Assembly: GCA_964020155.1 (NCBI GenBank)
Contig: OZ026565.1
Span: forward strand, 1,823,501-1,887,500
Source: Chondrilla cf. caribensis
Taxonomy: Eukaryota > Porifera > Demospongiae > Chondrillida > Chondrillidae
Length of the DNA stretch: 64,000 nucleotides
Reading direction: 5' to 3'
Shown here one piece after another: positions 10,307 through 23,804 of the stretch. Each line of letters begins with the position of its first letter. The first letter of the stretch is position 1. Below the pieces are notes generated by a model, which made no database searches, was not told the DNA's origin, and worked only from the letters and a program-made list of their open reading frames with translations. Made by a program: the position numbers and the translations under genes.

Positions 10307-11751
10307 ATGACCATGTTTTTGTTCTTTCTACTTTTGGTCTCTCTTAACGCTCTCTACTGCTATTCCCAGAAGAACCCTAAATCTTCTTCCCAACCGTCCT
10401 CCTCTCCCACTCCCTCCTCTGAACAATGTAATTTGGTAGGACCTCCTGGACGTGACGGACTTCCAGGACGGAATGGACCTTCAGGACGTCATTGACGTGA
10501 TGGCAGAGATGGCACTCCCGGTCTCCCGGGTGTAGCTGGTCCCCCTGGTCCTCCAGGTCCTAGTGGTGGAGCCCCAGGCTCTCCCGGCCCCCCCTGGTCC
10601 AGCTGGTCCTCCCTAGTCCACCTGGTTGTCCCGGCTCAACTGGTCCTTCAGGTCCCTCAGGTACACCGGGTCCACCAGGTCCCAATGGTGGTCCTCCTGG
10701 TCCTCCAGGTGCTCCTGGCTCCCCAGGTCCCAGTGGAGTCAACCTCGATGATCTTCGTCAGATTATTCATTTGATGGCCAAGGAAGAATTCAAGAATGTA
10801 AGTAGTGGAAGTTGTGAACCTCTGAAGGTTCTTGTGGAGTATGACAAACTTTGTCCTACGACTAATCCCTCTACTAATACATCCTCCGGTCCGATCAAAC
10901 CCTCAACACCTTGGGCTACGTTACCTCCACTAACTGCTAAACCTCTTGTGAATAGATCCTGTGCTCAAGGACTCACTCTGGATGATGTTGCTTTCTTTTG
11001 TCGCGAGATCTTAAATTGTAACCCTCTACTTCCGTCTGGCTACTACTGGATTAAATCTCATTATGGCTTTCCTCAATCTGTCTACTGTCACATGGAGGAT
11101 GACTACTGTGGACTGAAAGGAATGACAAGAGTGGCCTTTTGGAATATGAACAGCACGCGTGATCGTTGTCCTCTTTCACTGATCCCAACTATTTAGTCTG
11201 GAAAGAGGATGTGCACAAGCCCATTATCAGGTACTCATTATTCTTCTACGTTTTTCGATGTGTTCAACATCAGCTATAGTTGTGTGTGTGGGAGGGCAGT
11301 TGGATATGCTTATGGTGGGCCACGCACTTTTAATGGCCAAGGGATTGATGCTTCCTATGCTTCTGGATTATCCATTACTCACCACATTGCGGGTGTGCGC
11401 AATCACATTTGGACCTTTGCAGTTGGTTATCATGAATATTATTATCCTATTCATTACTCATCCCATAATTGTCCTTGTGCACAAAGATCTGGCGATCGAC
11501 CTCAACAATTTGTTGGCAACAACTTCTATTGTGAGTCAGGCAGCCATTCACAACCGGCCAACAAATGGTACATGGACAATCCCCTCTGGGACGGGCAAGG
11601 ATGTCATGCATCTTCTCGCTGCTGTCGAAATAGACGCCAACCTTGGTTTATGACTGCTCTGCCTAGAGCCACCCGTTCCAATATCGAATTTCGCTTGATG
11701 AATCCAAATAGTGCTGTGGGGGTTGAACTGTTGGAGTTGTATGTGTACTAA
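10307..11751 (+). pseudogene. Broken subfamily B member
   Basis: Full-length relative of gene 16705 with at least three lesions. A TGA at 10493-10495 replaces the Gly codon of GRHGRD. A frame disturbance at about 10585-10620 lies in the collagen region (an extra C run and CCCTAGTCC). A TAG at 11194-11196 replaces Gln of TIQSGKR. The parts still read well: [20 protein letters not shown], neck [46 protein letters not shown], ending ELYVY. The remaining frame is little damaged, so inactivation looks recent. The TATA box is also altered (TGTATAATAG at about 10228). Confidence 0.85.
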
Positions 11752-11786
11752 CTCATATATAACTTTAGTACTGCAGTGTGTGTGTG

Positions 11787-11842
<56 letters not shown>

Positions 11843-12774
11843 GTGCGCATGTACGTGTGCATGTGTACGTGCGCGTGTGTGCGAATTATATATTATCTGT
11901 TTCAATATTTCCGAAGGTTTTGTATGGTAGCAATTAATAATATTCTACAGAAACCGCAGTTACCATTTGTGCATAATTCAAACATACACATCACTTCGTA
12001 CATTAATGAATGTTGGAATTTTAACTGCAGTAAATTGCATGGTGATGACAAAGTGCATGTTATACTATTAATAACAAATTACAGGTTTACAAATTAAACA
12101 AAATTTTTAAAGCATACTATTCATACAATAATAGGAAATTCGGTGCATTTTGTTCTCAATCAACAACATTCATTTATTCAATATTTGACGTACAAAGGGA
12201 TCCACTAGTTTTTTCCTCAGTATTTACAGTATTAGTACGTACATAGTTGTGGTTTTGGCCTCTGTTTTGTGGTAACATCAACTGCTCCAGCCGGTGCTTG
12301 TAACAACCCGGAACACCAGAGACACTAGTAACTTTGACCTGACTGCATCCCTTGTAGTGCTGTGAGGATTAATCAAATAATCATTGATTTCATTTCAAAT
12401 TTGATTATCTTTAATAGTGCAAACAAATCAATTATTCACAGGAAGCAATTACGGTAGGCACCAAATGAAGTTTATAGGTATCGTTTTGTACAGAAAAATA
12501 CGAAACACTCGAACGAATAGTTCCATTTCATCTTTATTTCTAGCAATGATTTGTTCATGTGTGTGTGTTGTTCGCACTAATTTGGACTTCACTGGTGAAG
12601 GCTGCCATGCCTCTGTATGTGCCATTTCAAGGTATGTATGTATGTACTATGTACCCCAATGCATGGGCGTTTTCAATCAACTACAAAAGCACCGACAGGA
12701 GTACATTCGCAATGTACTGGGGTACATTTGTGATGTACCCCAGTTTTTGTAAGTGGCATTATTTAATCTAACAA
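11752..12774. other. Subfamily B 3' region with (TG)n and transposon relic
   Basis: A TG tract at about 11776-11880 starts some 25 nt after the stop, as after all B-type genes. Duplicated B-type flank follows (CAGAAACCGCAGTTACCATTTG, CATTTACAGTATTAGTACGTAC). Near 12355-12460 lies a reversed, decayed relative of the hAT-type element at 3763. No gene seen. Confidence 0.6.
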
Positions 12775-13095
12775 GCTTCGGATAGTTATACTGACCGAAC
12801 GACAAAACTCACCGAACCCACGAGCCTCGGAATATTTACCAAGCGAACAAGGACGCTTGCCGAACCCAAAAGCCTCAGAATATTTTCCGAACAAGGGAAA
12901 CTTGCCTAACCCACGAAGCTTAGAATATTTACCGAACGAAAGAGGAAACTTGCCGAACCCAAGAGCCTTAGAATATCTACAGAAAGAACAAAATAGGAAA
13001 CTTGCCAAAACAACGAGCCTAGGAGTATTAACTTTACCGAACGAAAGAGGATACTTGCTGAAACGAGCGTGAGAGTATAAAATTTACCGAACAAA
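12775..13095. repeat. Degenerate tandem repeat, about 45-60 bp unit
   Basis: Units read CTTGCCGAACCCAAGAGCC, TTAGAATATTTACCGAACGA and AAGAGGAAA, with indels. At least five units. Seen only at this position in the window, so it arose or was inserted after the segment duplicated. Confidence 0.7.
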
Positions 13096-13283
13096 CGACG
13101 ATTGCTGCAGTGTTATTAGGCCTTCTTGCTGCTCTTCGTTGAAAACCTCAATCGATAGGCCTACCAGCCCGCGTAAATGAATGTGCCTACGGGGTATAAC
13201 TACTACATGTACATACAGTACATTCTGCATGTAATTACATGGTAGGTTGGGTTATAATAAACTACTCCTTATTGAACACATGC

Positions 13284-13507
13284 ATGGAAACTAGTAAATG
13301 TCTGTCTGGAGTCTACATGTGTGTACATTCAGTATAATACAGGAAGGTGTTGTTGATAACTGTTGTTGTGATTCCCACCATGCATACATACAAGTTGTCA
13401 TAATAAACCTTCCCACAGTAACATGTTTTGGTGATGTAGGTTTTCTTAATGTAATTTTGTACTGTGTGTACCTACAGGATATCACCATGCCATTCACAGT
13501 AGTGTAG
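13284..13507 (+). repeat. Array module M, copy 3
   Basis: Standard module. The second GT site is GATGTAGGTT, and a 42-nt interval separates it from GATATCACCATGCC. Confidence 0.75.
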
Positions 13508-13675
13508 TACTAACAAACACTCATGAGCTGCTAGTATGTACTCTCATGCATGCGGTCATGCTGTATACAGTCAAACTTAGACACGCACGCCAAATCTGTA
13601 CTTCTTATCAGATGTACTTACTATTGGTACTGGTTGCCATAGTGTATGTAAGCTAGGGATCAAGTGAGTGTACTC

Positions 13676-14264
13676 ACTAACCAGGAGTATGTACTAACCA
13701 GGAGTATGTACTGACCAGGAGTGTGTACTAACCAGGAGTGTTTTCTAACCAGGAGTATGTACTAACCAGCAGTATGTACTGACCAGGAGTGTGTACTAAC
13801 CAGTAGTGTGCTCTAACCAGTAGTGTGTACTAACCAGGAGTGTGTACTAACCAGGAGTGTGTACTAACCAGTAGTGTGTTCTAACCAGGAGTGTGTACTG
13901 ACCAGGAGTGTGTACTAACCAGGAGTGTTTTCTAACCAGGAGTGTGTACTACCAGGAGTATGTACTGACCAGGAGTGTGTACTAACTGGGAGGGTGTACT
14001 AACCAGTAGTGTGCTCTAACCAGTAGCGTGTACTAACCAGGAGTGTGTACTAACCAGGAGTGTGTACTAACCAGGAGTGTGTACTAACCAGGAGTGTGTA
14101 CTAACCAGGAGTGTGTTCTAACCAGGAGTGTGTACTGACCAGGAGTGTGTACTACCAGGAGTATGTACTGACCAGGAGTGTGTACTAACCAGTAGTGTGT
14201 TCTAACCAGGAGTGTGTACTAACCGATAGTGTGTACTAACCAGTAGTGTGTTCTAACCCAGATA
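13676..14264. repeat. 17-bp minisatellite CTAACCAGGAGTGTGTA
   Basis: About 35 units, same satellite as 5287-5705, again a few hundred bp upstream of a truncated family member (14749). Confidence 0.9.
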
Positions 14265-14748
14265 CTTACTAAGCAAATTGCACATTCAAGCCACCGGCAC
14301 CCAATGGTGTTTTGGTAGCGTACCAGCAAGGTGATGCATATGCTAATACAGTCAGTATTGCATGATATCATGTACATTCACATCAATTGGAACTTAAGCA
14401 GAGACATACAAGCTTTTCTGCAAGTTGTATTGGCATATTTGAGTGTACTTCCAAGTGGATTGTTGTGATGTGTGTGTGTGTGCAAAACTGGCCAATGTGA
14501 GGCCTCCCGAATGCACACAACTAAGGCTCTCAAGAACCTGTCGGACTCTGTGGTCAATCTGCACTGTATGCATGTACTGTACTTTATGTAACACAGTAAG
14601 GTCATGCAATATTAATTTCTAATGTAATTTAAAATAAAATCCAATTAAGAAGCAGTACTACAGTTATTGTAATCAAACACGGTATATATTTGTAGGTATG
14701 TTGTTATCCTACCTGCTGTCAAAGAATTCTGTAGTGAACGGATTGGTA

Positions 14749-15085
14749 ATGACCAAGTTCTTGTTCTTTCTACTTTTGGTCTCTCTTAACGCTCTCTACT
14801 GCTATTCCCAGAAGAACCCTCAGCCTTCTCCCCAACCGTCCTCCTCTGAGCAGTGTAATGCAGAATATGTGTTGAAGGGACCACTGATAGGTCCTCCTGG
14901 ACGTGATGGCAGAGATGGCACTCCTGGTCTCCCCGGTGTAGCTGGTCCCCTGGTCCTCCAGGTCCTAGTGGCAGAGCCCCTTCCCAAAAGAACCCTATAT
15001 CTTCTTCCCAGCCATCCTCCTCTCCCACTCCCTCCCTCCTCTGAACAGTGTAATTTGGCAGGACCTCCTGGACGTGATGGACTTC

Positions 15086-15088
<3 letters not shown>
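14749..15088 (+). pseudogene. Truncated collagen-like family member 2
   Basis: ATG at 14749 ([20 protein letters not shown]), linker, [17 protein letters not shown] and nine collagen triplets. One C is missing at GCTGGTCCCCTGG (14941-14953), which shifts the frame into [16 protein letters not shown] second copy of the linker and collagen start ([16 protein letters not shown]) follows and stops at a TG tract. There is no neck or C-terminal domain. A TATA box (14683-14689) is present, so a short secreted peptide could still be made, but the shared truncation suggests a duplicated dead fragment. Confidence 0.75.
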
Positions 15089-15134
<46 letters not shown>

Positions 15135-15162
15135 TGTGTGTGCATGTGTGTGCGTGTGTTGT
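15089..15162. repeat. (TG)n tract ending truncated member 2
   Basis: GT repeat with TGCATG/TGCGTG interruptions, followed by TTTGTACTAACTTGGACTTC, the start of the sequence that precedes module M. Confidence 0.9.
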
Positions 15163-15301
15163 TTGTACTAACTTGGACTTCACTGTTGAAGGATGCCTCT
15201 ACATGTGCCATTTCAAGGTATGTATGTACATACAGTACATTCTGCATGGTACGTACATGGTAGGTTGGGTTATAATAAACTACTCCTTTTTGAACACATG
15301 C

Positions 15302-15519
15302 ATGGAAACTAGTACATTGCTGTCTGGAGTCTACATGTGTGTACACTCAGTACTTACAGGACAATGTTGTTGTCGAGGACTGTTGTTGTGATTCCCACCA
15401 TACAAGTTGTCATAACCAACCTTCCCACAATAACATGTTTTGGTGATGTGAGTTTTCTTAATGTAATTGTGTACTGTGTGTACCTGCAGGTCATCACCAT
15501 GCCATTCACAGTAGTGTAG
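15302..15519 (+). repeat. Array module M, copy 4
   Basis: Module with an 8-bp deletion at CCACCATACAAG (others CCACCATGCATACATACAAG). GT...AG interval of 42 nt. Confidence 0.75.
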
Positions 15520-16594
15520 TACCAACGAACACTCATGAGCTGCTGGCATGTATTCTCATGCATCATCCTTCACCTCATGATTCAAACATTGACCTTGCCA
15601 TTGGTGAAGCTCAAATCCCCTACTATTGACTCTGAACGGCATGAAATTAACCTTCACCTCATGATTCAAGCATTGACCTTGCCATTGGTGAAGCTCAAAT
15701 CCCTCCCTATTGACTCTGAACTACATGAAATTAACAAAAAATTGAAGGTTTCTTTATTCTTTTGTTGGTTGGATGTATTTATCTTTTATTACTCTCATGC
15801 ATGCAGTCATGCTATATATTATGTGTATTCAAGCCACTAGCACCCAATGGTGTTTGGTATCATACCAGCAATTGATGCATATGCTAATACAGTCAGTATT
15901 ACTTAATATTTTGTACATTGACATCAATTGCAACTTGAGCAGAGACATACAAACTTTTTCTGCAATTTATAGTGCCATATTTGAGTGTACTTCCAAGTGG
16001 ATTACTCTGATGTGTGATAGAGTGCCCTACTAATAATTCTTAATGAAATGTGATGGGTTTCTGTGAGGATTGAGTTTAGCTGCATACTGTATGTAAACTT
16101 TTTTTGTATTCTGAGGATTTTGCTTGAATCTTTTTATTGAATGCAAAGTCAGACACTTCACAATTATTAAAAGTAAGTAAATTCATGGTGACATCAGCAA
16201 CAGGTGTTACTTAGACATCTATACACAGACCCGAGTGAGCTGGCTACCATATTCTGGTTACCACATACTGGTGGTACATGGTGTTGCAAAAATGGCAAAC
16301 GTGTACCAGACATGGTAATAATAAGTGCTATAAGGTGTTATTAGGTGTTACAAGGTGGCAAAAGTGCTGTAAGGTGTTACAATGTGTTAGATGATGTCAT
16401 AAGGTGTTATAAGCAGTTATAAAGTGCTATATGACTAATGGCAATGGATTATAAGGGATGCGAGGCCTTCCGAGTACACACAACTCAAGAGCTGGTCAGG
16501 TTCTGTGGTCAATCCCTACTGTATGTGTGAGTTGTTCTTTATGTAACACAGTCCAATCACGTGGTGCTATTATCTAATGTAATTATGAATAAAA
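15520..16594. other. Intergenic DNA upstream of gene 16705
   Basis: Includes a local duplication of CCTTCACCTCATGATTCAA...ACATGAAATTAAC (about 15567-15735), the common spacer sequence TGTGATAGAGTGCCCTACTA, and GTGTTATAAG-type repeats at about 16330-16430. No gene seen. Confidence 0.55.
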
Positions 16595-16645
16595 TCCAAT
16601 TAAGAAGCAGCACTGCAGGGTATTGTTATCCAACATGGTATATAT
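16595..16645 (+). promoter_or_regulatory. Core promoter block of gene 16705
   Basis: TCCAATTAAGAAGCAG at 16595-16610 and TATATAT at 16639-16645, 66 nt before the ATG. Confidence 0.6.
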
Positions 16646-16704
16646 TTGTAGGTATATTGCTATCCTACCTGCTGTTCAAGAAATCTGTAGTGAACGGATT
16701 GGTA

Positions 16705-18117
16705 ATGACCAAGTTTTTGTTCTTTCTGCTTTTGGTCTCTCTTAACGCTATCTCCTGCTATTCCCAGAAGAACCCTAAATCTTCTTCCCAACCGTCCTCC
16801 TCTCCCACTCCCTCCTCTGAACAATGTAATTTGGTAGGACCTCCTGGACGTGACGGACTTCCAGGACGGAATGGACATTCAGGACGTAATGGACGTGATG
16901 GCAGAGATGGCACTCCTGGTCTCCCCGGTGTAGCTGGTCCCCCTGGTCCTCCAGGTCCTAGTGGCGGAGCCCCAGGCTCTCCTGGCCCCCCTGGTCCAGC
17001 TGGTCCTCCTGGTACATCTGGCCCCAAAGGTCCCTCAGGTGCTCCTGGCTCCCCAGGTCCCAATGGTGGTCCTCCCGGTCCTCCAGGTGCTCCTGGCTCT
17101 CCAGGTCCCAGTGGAGTGAACCTCGATGATCTTCGTCAGATTATTCATTTGATGGCCAAGGAAGAATTCAAGAATGTAAGTAGTGGAAGCTGGGAACCTC
17201 TGAAGGTTCTTGTGGAGTATGACAAACTTTGTCCTACGACTAATCCCTCTACAAATACATCCTCCGGTCCGATCAAGCCCTTAACACCTTGGGCTACGTT
17301 ACCTCCACTAACTGCTAAACCTCTTGTGAATAGATCCTGTGCTCAAGGACTCACTTGGGATGATCTTGCTTCCTCTTGCCGCGAAATCTTAAATTGTAAC
17401 CCTCGACTTCCATCCGGCTACTACTTGATTAAATCTCATTACGGTTTTCCTCAATCTGTCTACTGTCGCATGGAGGATGACTACTGTGGACTGAAAGGAA
17501 TGACAAGAGTGGCCTTTTGGAACATGAACAGCACACGTGATCGTTGTCCTCTTTCACTGATCCCAACTATTCAGTCTGGAAAGAGGATGTGCACAAGCAC
17601 ATTATCAGGTGCTCATTATTCTCCTATGTTTTATGATGTGTTCAACATCAGCTATAATTTGGTGTGTGGGAGAGCAGTTGGTTATGCCTATGGTGGGCCA
17701 CGCGCTTTTAATGGCCAACGCATTGATACATCCTACACTTCTGGATTATCTATTACAAATCGCATTGGGGGTGTGCACAATCACATTTGGACCTTTGCTG
17801 CTGGTTATAGGGCAGTTTCGTATCATGTTTACAATTGTCCTTGTGCACAATATTCTGGCAGTCAACCTCAACAATTTGTTGGCAACAACTTCTATTGTGA
17901 GTCAGGTAGCCATTCAACACCAGACCACAAATGGTACATGGACAATCCCCTCTGGGACGGACAGGGATGTTCTGGACCTTCAGGCTGCTGTTGGAATAAA
18001 CGCCAACCGTGGTTTATGACTGCTCTGCCTAGAGCCACCCGTTCCAGTATTGAAGTTCGCTTGATGAACCCACAAGGCGCTGTGGGGGTTGAGCTGTTTG
18101 AGTTGTATGTGTACTAA
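16705..18117 (+). CDS. Secreted ficolin-like collagen protein, subfamily B (470 aa)
   Basis: Signal peptide [20 protein letters not shown], short linker ending [11 protein letters not shown] (the N-terminal module without AEYVLKGPL), and about 30 Gly-X-Y triplets (14+11+5) with the two extra-Gly breaks. The neck is [18 protein letters not shown], followed by N-glycosylation sites NVSS, NTSS and NRSC. The C-terminal domain carries [72 protein letters not shown] and ends ELFELYVY. W in YYWI is L here. An ATG 144 nt upstream is in frame, but it lies before the TATA box, so MTKF is the likely start. A TG tract follows the stop by about 25 nt. Confidence 0.85.
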   Translation: MTKFLFFLLLVSLNAISCYSQKNPKSSSQPSSSPTPSSEQCNLVGPPGRDGLPGRNGHSGRNGRDGRDGTPGLPGVAGPPGPPGPSGGAPGSPGPPGPAGPPGTSGPKGPSGAPGSPGPNGGPPGPPGAPGSPGPSGVNLDDLRQIIHLMAKEEFKNVSSGSWEPLKVLVEYDKLCPTTNPSTNTSSGPIKPLTPWATLPPLTAKPLVNRSCAQGLTWDDLASSCREILNCNPRLPSGYYLIKSHYGFPQSVYCRMEDDYCGLKGMTRVAFWNMNSTRDRCPLSLIPTIQSGKRMCTSTLSGAHYSPMFYDVFNISYNLVCGRAVGYAYGGPRAFNGQRIDTSYTSGLSITNRIGGVHNHIWTFAAGYRAVSYHVYNCPCAQYSGSQPQQFVGNNFYCESGSHSTPDHKWYMDNPLWDGQGCSGPSGCCWNKRQPWFMTALPRATRSSIEVRLMNPQGAVGVELFELYVY

Positions 18118-20052
18118 CGCATACATGATTTACTACTGCAGTGTGTGTGTGTGGGTGTGGGTGTGTGTGTATGCATACATGCGCGTGTGAGTGAATTATA
18201 TATCTGTTCCAATATTTTCTAAAGTTTTGTATGGTACTGCATTGCAATTAAAAATATTCTACAGAAACCTCAGTTACCATTTGTGCATATGTCAAGCATA
18301 CGCATCACTTCGTACGTTAACGAATTTCAACTGCAGTAAATTGCATGGTGATGGCAAAGTGCATGTTATACTGTCGAGAACATATTACAAGTCGTACAAA
18401 ATTTAACAAAAAAAATGTAAAGCATGCTCTTCATACACTAATAGGGATCCCGGTGCATTCTGCTCTCAATCAACGTTATCATTAATTCAATGTTTGACAT
18501 ACAAAGGAATTCGCTAGTTTTATCGTCAGCATTTACAGTATTAGTACATACATATTTGTGGTTTTGTTCTATGTTTGTGGTAACATCAACTGCTCCAGCT
18601 GGTGTTTGTAACAACCCGGAACACCAGAGACACTAGTAACTTTGTCCTGACTGCATCCCTTGTAGTGCTGTGAGGATTGATCAAATAATCATTAATTTCA
18701 TTTCTAATTTGATTATCGTTAATAATGCAAACAAATCAATTATTCACAGGACGTAATTACGATAGGCACCAATATGAAGTTTAGGTATCGTTTGGTACGG
18801 ATAAATACCAAACACAAATCGAATCAACAAATCAAACAAATTGTTAGGTTTCGTCTTTATTTCTAGCAATGATTTGTCTGTGTGTGTGTGCGTGTTTGTG
18901 TGTGTGTGTGTGTTGTTTGCACTAATTTGGAATCACTGGTGAAGGATGCCACGCCTCTACATGTGCCATTTCAAGGTATGTATGTACGTACGTACATATG
19001 TACATACAGCACATTCTGCTTGTACGTACATGGTAGGATAGGTTATAATAAACTACCCTTTTCTGAACACATGCATGGAAACTAGTAAATGTCTGTCTGG
19101 AGTCTACATGTGTATACACTCAGTACATACAGGACGATGTATTGTTGATAACTGTTGTTGTGATTCCCACCATGCATACATACAAGTTGTCATAATAAAC
19201 CTTTCCACAATGACATGTTTTGGTGATGTAAGTTTTCTTAATATAATTGTGTACTGTATATACATACAGGTCATCACCATGCCATTCACAGTAGTGTAAT
19301 ACTAACTCATGAGCTGCTACATATACTCTCACGCATGGAGTCATGCTGTTTTTATTTGTGTATTCAAGCCATCAGCACTCAATGGTGTTTTGGTAGCGTA
19401 CCAGCAAGGTGATGAATATGGTAATACAGTCAGTAATTCTTAATATTACGTACATTCTCATCAATTGCAACTTGGGCAGAGAAATACAAACTTTGCCATG
19501 AGTTATAGTGGCATATTTAAGTATGTTTCTAAAGCAGATTGCTGCAATGTGTGATAGTGTGCCTTGCTGATTCTCATTTGAATGCGATGTGTTTCTGTGA
19601 GGCTTGAGTGTAGCTACATACATACCTTCACAATTACTTGTATTATTGTAAACCTTTTTGTATTCTGAGGATTTTGCCAGAATCCTATTAGTGAATGCAA
19701 ATCAGACACTTCACAATTATTAAAAAAATGGATTTGTGGTGTCATCAACAACAGGCATTACTTGAACTCGTACACAGACCGCGGGTTAGCTGGCTGTCAT
19801 TTTCTTGGTTACCACATACTGGTGACATAGTAATGCAAAATGGCAAATGTGTGCTAGATACGTATGGTAATAATAAGTGCTATAAGGTGTTATGAAGTGT
19901 TACATGGCTAATGACAACAGACTACAGGGGATGTGAGGCTTCCAGCTTGTCGGGTTCTGCTGTCAATCCCTACTGTGTGTGTGTGTGTGTTATTCTCTAC
20001 ATATCACAGTCCAGTCATGTGGTACTAATATCTAATGCAATTATGGATGAAA
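18118..20052. other. Spacer between genes 16705 and 20162
   Basis: B-type 3' flank with a TG/GGTG tract (18143-18190), a hAT-type relic near 18662-18780, a second TG run (18877-18915), one module M copy and the usual promoter-distal repeats. No gene seen. Confidence 0.55.
19075..19299 (+). repeat. Array module M, copy 5
   Basis: Has a 1-nt deletion in GACGATGTATTGTTGATAAC relative to copy 2, which would break the reading frame of any encoded product. Confidence 0.75.
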
Positions 20053-21652
<1,600 letters not shown>

Positions 21653-22197
21653 CCACTACATTTACTACTACAATATGTGTGTACTTACTGCTCCCTGCAA
21701 TATTATACCATAAGTATAACTGTGTGCAACAAATATAAATGTGCATAATGTACGTTTTCCTTAACTTCGTATTTCTTATCCATCACTTCAATAATGCAGT
21801 CAATTATAATGTTGATGTGAATTATCATGATAGTAAAATGTAAATGTGTGATGTGTCATTAGTACAAACATACATGCATGAATACATACTTATGTACATG
21901 CATGCATGCATACATATACACATACATACATACACACATACAGTGGTGATTGAAAGTAATAACCCTACTGGCTTGTAAGTACCTCGAGAGGCCTCTTGAG
22001 GCCTCGCATCCACTCAATGCTCATTATCACAACCTCGTATCACATTAACAATTATTAACACTAACAACGTGACACAACCGATAGCGTATGAACGATCACA
22101 GATGCAAACAATGTAGTTATAGCTCGATTTGCACGAGTTTTGGTATCATTACTTTCAATCACATGCACAGACCGTAAGTTAGCTGGCTTCCATATTA
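21653..22197. other. Subfamily A 3' flank, ending at a recombination junction
   Basis: Closely matches the flank after gene 7825 (TACA/CATA microsatellite at about 21870-21942; GTGATTGAAAGTAATA) up to GCTGGCTTCCATATT. At about 22196 it switches abruptly into coding sequence of a B-type gene. Confidence 0.65.
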
Positions 22198-22630
22198 CCA
22201 TGAGACACGCGCTTTTAATGGTCAAGGCATTGATACATCCTATGCTTCTGGATTATCCATTACAAATCGCATTGGGGGTGCACGCAATCACATTTGGACC
22301 TTTGCAGTTGGTTATCATGAAGATAATACGTATCGTCGATCGTACAATTGTCCTTGTGCACGACATTCCGGCAATCACCCTCAACAATTTGTTGGCAACA
22401 ACTTCTATTGTGAATCAGGCAGCCATTCACATCCGGGCCACAAATGGTACACAAACAATCCCCTCTGGGACGGACAGGGATGTTCTGGACCTTCAGGCTG
22501 CTGTCGGAATAGATGCTAACCTTGGTTTATGACTGCTCTGCCTAGAGCCATCCGTTCCAATATTGAAGTTCGCTTGATGAACCCACAAGGCGCTGTGGGG
22601 GTTGAGCTGTTGGAGTTGTATGTGTACTAA
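22198..22630 (+). pseudogene. 3' fragment of a subfamily B member
   Basis: Begins mid-domain ([20 protein letters not shown]), with no promoter, signal peptide or collagen. Reads [40 protein letters not shown], then TAA at 22517-22519 (Gln codon CAA in the other members), then [16 protein letters not shown], ending ELYVY at 22630. Fused to an A-type flank, it is the product of a deletion or unequal crossover. Confidence 0.85.
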
Positions 22631-22649
22631 CTCATACATGATTTACTAC

Positions 22650-22719
<70 letters not shown>

Positions 22720-23293
22720 GTGTGTGTGTGTGCGTGTGCATGCGTGTGAATTATATATCTGTTCAAATATTTCCTAAAGTTTTGTATGGTAGTGCATTAC
22801 AATTTATAATATTCTACAGAAACCTCAGTTGCCATTTGTGCATAATTCAAGCATACTCATCTCTTTGTACATTAACGTATGTTGGAAATTCAACTGCAGT
22901 AAAATACATGGTGACGACAAAGTGCATACTATTTACTACGAATTACAAGTCTTAAAAATTAAACAAAAATTTTAAGGCATGCTATTCATACACTAAAAGG
23001 AAACCCAGTGCATTCTGTTCTCAATCAACAATATTCAATTATTCAATATTTGACGTACATAGGGATCTACTAGCTTTATCGTCAGCATTTACAGTATTAG
23101 TACGTACAAATATTATTTGTGGTTTTGCTCTTTGTGGTAACATCAACTGCTCCAGCCGATGCTTGTAGCAACCAGGAACACCAGAGACCCTAATAACTTT
23201 GTCCTGACTGCATCCCTTGGTAGTTCTGTGAGGATTAGTCAATTAATCATTAGTCAATTAATCAATTCATACATACAGGACAAGTAATAGTTA
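22631..23293. other. Subfamily B 3' flank with (TG)n
   Basis: TG tract at about 22655-22745, then the common B flank and part of the hAT-type relic (AGTCAATTAATCATTAGTC). No gene seen. Confidence 0.6.
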
Positions 23294-23640
23294 TATCCTG
23301 CCTAGGTGTACTGCTGCAAATATAAAGTGCTAATTGATTACCGAGGGCGAATCCCGAGGTAATCAGTTAGCACTTTATCTGCTGCAGCACACCTAGGCAG
23401 GATACAATTATTTTGTATCCTGGGTGGCAAATGATAGACAATTTATACGGCAAATATGCGCATAGTCCAATACAACATATTATATGCAATAGAAATTTGT
23501 TTACTAATTTCCTGTCTTGTTCTCACGCAATTAATCCCAACAATGAAACCTGTCTGGTGAACTGTGCACACATCAGTGACCTGTGCTTCCAGCGCTGATG
23601 TGTGCACACTTTTCTCTTTGATCTTTCCCCGAACCAGGAT
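23294..23640. mobile_element. Foldback element with GC-rich centre
   Basis: Inverted arms at 23294-23342 and 23357-23404 (TATCCTGCCTAGGTGTA versus CACACCTAGGCAGGATA; GTGCTAATTGATTACC versus GGTAATCAGTTAGCAC) surround the centre CCGAGGGCGAATCCCGAGG. A second hairpin with GTGCACACATCAG and CTGATGTGTGCACAC lies at 23565-23611. The block ends near a repeated GGATACAATG, and a similar GGATACAATT follows the first palindrome. No ORF. Probably a non-autonomous element. Confidence 0.6.
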
Positions 23641-23804
23641 ACAATGTTGTCGATAACTGTTGTTGTGATTCCCACCATGCATACTTACAAGTTGTCATGA
23701 TCTCCCTTCCCACAATAACATGTTTTGGTGATGTAAGTTTTCTTAATGTAATTCTTTACTGTGTGTACCTACAGGATATCACCATGCCATTCACAGTAGT
23801 GTAG
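23640..23804 (+). repeat. Array module M, copy 6 (5' part replaced)
   Basis: Begins at ACAATGTTGTCGATAACTG directly after the foldback element and ends GTAGTGTAG. Confidence 0.7.

Noticed and set aside
16561..16704. N-terminal extension of gene 16705 from the ATG at 16561
   Set aside because: It lies upstream of the TATA box at 16639 and would bury the signal peptide. Paralogs do not share it.
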